Source of the DNA: Paracentrotus lividus
Lineage: Eukaryota > Echinodermata > Echinoidea > Camarodonta > Echinidae
Assembly: GCA_940671915.1 (NCBI GenBank)
Contig: CALNVZ010000972.1
Coordinates: forward strand, 73,822-137,821
DNA length: 64,000 bases
Direction: 5' to 3'
Numbering within the stretch: position 1 is the first letter of the stretch; every line of letters starts with the position of its first letter. Below are positions 61,085 through 64,000 of this stretch, in pieces. The notes beneath the pieces are model-generated. The model did not search any database and was not told the origin of the DNA. It worked only from the letters and a program-made list of their open reading frames with translations. Both the position numbers and the translations under genes were made by a program.

Positions 61085-62098
61085 AGGGGGCCGTCACACT
61101 GAGGTCGTTCTATAACGTTCTTGCCCGTTCTTTAAAAAAAAATGCTGAACGGGTTTTGGTCGGGTTGGAACTTATAACTTTGAAAAATAATTTCTTGAAT
61201 ACGATACTAGGCAGTTCATAAATAGTTCTCGTTACGTCAATTCCGTCTTTATCGCGTCCGCAATACGTTGTTATCCAGTTCGGACCGAGTAAACGGCTCG
61301 TTCACTCTATACCGTTCGTAGCACGTCCAAACCGTCAATAAAAGTGCCTATGCGCAGCATGATAAAAGTTAGGTACCATGTTCGTAGTACGTCCTTCTCG
61401 TTCAGAGTAAGTTCTACCCGTTTAATTAACGTTGTCACTACGTTTAATTTTAGAACTTGAAACCAGTACGATTTTTTTGAACATGTTAACAAAAATCGGA
61501 ATGCCTTTCCGTTCTCTCCGTTCGGGCCCGTTCGCCAAGTTCGTAAACAGATTGTAAACGGTCTGTACTAGATTCTAAAAGGTCTGTACTACGTTCAGTC
61601 CGTGTGTAAACAGATTGAGCCCGTTCATCAAGAACTACCTTGAACGCAGTGAGAACTAGCTCAGTGTGACGGTAATTATGACATGCCGTTCTGTTTAAAA
61701 AATGAAACGTATGTTCGAAGTACGTCCTTCTCGTTCAGAGTAAGTCCTACCCGTTTAAGGAACGTTGTCACTACGTTTAATTTTAGAACTTGGATAATTA
61801 ATATACAATGCTCGTTTGTAAGACGTCCTAGCACATCTTTAGAACGATTTAAGTACGGCAATTTCGTTTGTAGTACGTCCATCTCGTTTTAGGTACGTTG
61901 CCACCCCGTTAAATTTTAGGACGAGATGGGCGCCCGATTTTTTTGAACACTTTTTGGAAAATCCGACCGAGCTAGTCCATGAAGTTCGTAAACAGATCGT
62001 AAGAAGTTTTTACTACGTCCACTCAGTTTACACACAGACTATGCCCGTTCGGCAAAATTTGCAAGGACGTAGTAGGAACGAGCTCAGTGTGACGGGGG
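61085..62098. mobile_element. TA-flanked MITE with GGGGGCCGTCACACTGAG ends
   Basis: Left AGGGGGCCGTCACACTGAGG and right CTCAGTGTGACGGGGG are inverted ends bordered by TA (61083-61084 and 62099-62100). A third end-like CTCAGTGTGACGG lies at about 61658. Two long direct repeats (about 61385-61455 and 61715-61793, GTACGTCCTTCTCGTTCAGA) suggest an internal duplication or two fused copies. GTTCGT/ACGTCC words are frequent. No transposase. Confidence 0.8.
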
Positions 62099-62558
62099 TA
62101 AAACATATCTTATTCGGAATTTTGAACGCGTTATATATTAAAATTCAATTGAAGGAAAGTTGCAAAGGAAATTAATGACCTGTCGGACACGATGGTTGTG
62201 TTTCAGCTGGAAATTGACCCTGGCTACCTGGACTGATCGAACCTTGTTCTGCGCCTGTATAATATGTTTAAAAAAAAAAAAAAAATCTAAAATTTATGTA
62301 ATATAGTTGTATACACGTTATATGGAAAATGCTATATAACACTCGAAAAATTTGATTGCCAAAACTTTAGAAACTCGCTTAGCGATTCCCTCTTTTCCCA
62401 TTGTACTACACAACACATAGGCCTAAGAACAACTTAAAGAGAACTTTGAAGAGCTTCATTCCAAAAGGGACTAAATCCACATTTGATCGAAATTTATTTT
62501 AAAGCTAAATATATGCACTTAGTACAAATGATTAAAAAATATATATTTTGATGTTCCA

Positions 62559-62630
62559 AATTTTGATTTCATTCCAAAAGGGACTAAATCCAAAACAGTT
62601 TCATTAAAAAAGGGACTAAATCCACGTTTT
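62559..62630. repeat. Short direct repeats AAAGGGACTAAATCCA
   Basis: AAAGGGACTAAATCCA occurs at about 62465, 62577 and 62610. No function is apparent. Confidence 0.7.
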
Positions 62631-63033
62631 GGATTCTAAATATATTAATTTTAACTATGTTCTAACTGTATTCTGATTTTTGCGCACAAGCTGTAGATGT
62701 TGATCAAGAATCTTGATAGAAAATTCGAAATTCGAATCTTTATTCAAGACTCAACTGCACCATGCAGAGGTCCATATCAAGTTTACAGAACACATGTAAC
62801 AAACATCAAGTAAACAAAATAAAATAGAGAAACTAAAATGCTACTAGAAAAGAAAAAAGTAAATGGTGAATAACATCGGAAAGGTACATACATGTTAAGG
62901 TATACACTTAATAGTATCGTGCACAATTTCTCATCATTGGTTTATGTCATGTGTCAGGCCGACTTGAAGTAATGAGAAGGAGTAGTTGGGAAATTATAGA
63001 ATGTAAACCGCAGCTCAGTTGGACGTTAAATTG

Positions 63034-63184
63034 CAGGGGCCGCGGAGCGTTTTTGAAAGGGGGTGGGGCTGACCCACAAGGGGGTGAGGTTCAACAGGCT
63101 AAGAATCACACATGTATGGTCCTTTCTTGCGTTTTTGTAAACGTTTGCCGACAAAAGCGGACAACCCCCTTTCCGCGACCCCTG
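63034..63184. mobile_element. 151-bp hAT-like MITE
   Basis: Ends CAGGGGCCGCGGAGCG and TTCCGCGACCCCTG are inverted, and a CAGGGG start is common in hAT-type elements. An 8-bp target duplication is not evident, so the assignment is tentative. Confidence 0.5.
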
Positions 63185-63213
63185 AATCGTGTGCTTGTTG
63201 CTTGATGTGATAG

Positions 63214-63386
63214 TTCGGTCCGCTGTTGACCGACAGACCACACAGCCGAGTTCAAGCAAAACTTAGTGCATGAAGCTCATGCCAGTACCGTACCGTATAT
63301 AGCCCTATCCTTTATACGGTACTTTGTCACTGGCATGTATTTATTGCGCTCGGCTGTGCTGTCTGACGGTCAACAGCGGACCAAAA
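63214..63386. mobile_element. Small palindromic element
   Basis: GGTCCGCTGTTGACCGACAG then CACAGCCGAG on the left faces CTCGGCTGTG then CGGTCAACAGCGGACC on the right. The central pair is ATGCCAGTACCGTA / TACGGTAC...TGGCAT. The whole can fold into a long hairpin. Confidence 0.8.
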
Positions 63387-64000
63387 CAACATCTTTAGGA
63401 CACAGGTAGCTTCAACTGATACTCCTGATTATATTTTACAACTTCCCTACTGTTTTTTTTTTCTTTCTCTCATTTTGTTAACTAGGTCTTTTCTTGAAAT
63501 ATCCGAATTACCGCCTCACTGAAATTATGGCTCTTCAGGAATTCAGGAACAAAACAAAGATTTTGTATTACTCTTCAAAATTAGTGGTTGATATCACTTT
63601 TAAAAGAATGAGATAGTTCCACTCTGTCTAAATGAGTAGTGATATTTTCACTCTTGAAGGAGGGTTCTTTCACTCTTAATGTCCCCGAGTGAGGATCATG
63701 CTACCGATTGATATCGTGCTCATTCTTTGTCACTTGAAAAAGGGTTGTCCACCATTAAACTACTTGAACGAATGAAGTTTTACTCATTTTTAATGCATTT
63801 TACTCGTTTACATTTAGAGAGAATATGATATATAATGTTATTAATACATAATATAGAATATAAAGTTATCAAAATACTATGACTCGGAGAATTTAATCTA
63901 AAACATTGTCGGGGCTCTGGGCGGTTTTCGAGCTACCTGATAAAGAAAAAAAATACAATGATACATCTTTAACAGAGACCATTAGATTCGGCGTTCATCA
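63387..64000. other. No supported gene
   Basis: AT-rich end of the window with repeated CACTCTT / AAGAGTGA-like words between 63.58 and 63.8 kb, possibly a decayed MITE. Nothing coding was recognised. Confidence 0.35.

Overview
This is non-coding-rich animal (eukaryotic) DNA: AT-rich, spliced, crowded with transposable elements, and without any bacterial operon structure. The repeat types (CR1/Jockey-like LINEs, many short TIR elements, GCGAAGCGCGAGC-type repeat phrases) and the FN3 gene architecture suggest a marine invertebrate deuterostome, most likely an echinoderm. That placement is inference from general character, not from a diagnostic gene.

The one convincing protein gene lies on the minus strand. 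It is a multi-exon, extracellular fibronectin type III (FN3) protein whose exons run from 53.45 kb down to 4.85 kb. Four single-exon FN3 domains (53154-53453, 51224-51520, 11190-11501, 6281-6583) are bounded by phase-1 introns. A fifth domain is split across 5676-5917 and 5138-5204. A short last exon (4852-4937) supplies a small-residue patch, a hydrophobic tail and a stop codon, which looks like a GPI-anchor signal. The 5' end lies beyond the right edge of the window or was not recognised. A roughly 40-kb intron separates the second and third domains.

Most of the rest is repeats. (1) 0.2-9.9 kb: inverted-repeat and TA-flanked MITEs, then the 3' part of an LTR retrotransposon with a nested TTAA-flanked MITE. 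(2) 13.2-16.8 kb: a hAT-like element carrying a 3.4-kb CCCTTAC...GTAAGGG element built from two subterminal arrays of hairpin units (41 and 63 bp). (3) 17.2-19.9 kb: a decayed LINE with endonuclease and reverse transcriptase, interrupted by a 136-bp hairpin insertion flanked by a 12-bp repeat. (4) 19.6-30.9 kb: what looks like three overlapping, partly very noisy renderings of a second CCCTTAC locus around a 25-N gap, probably an assembly artefact. (5) 34.6-37.2 kb: a promoter-like CpG-containing stretch and a possible decayed two-exon transcription unit on the plus strand, inside the giant intron. (6) 38.2-52.6 kb: a chain of foldback and TIR elements, including a 6.6-kb long-inverted-repeat element and a GACGTC-rich element. 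(7) 53.9-60.9 kb: a foldback element split by a second LINE (SGNH-esterase/zinc-knuckle ORF1, endonuclease, reverse transcriptase). (8) 61-63.4 kb: more MITEs.

No tRNA, rRNA, CRISPR array or intact transposase gene was recognised. Many long open frames in the CCCTTAC arrays are products of the repeat unit and are not genes. Intron boundaries were placed by eye from GT/AG consensus, domain fit and phase.
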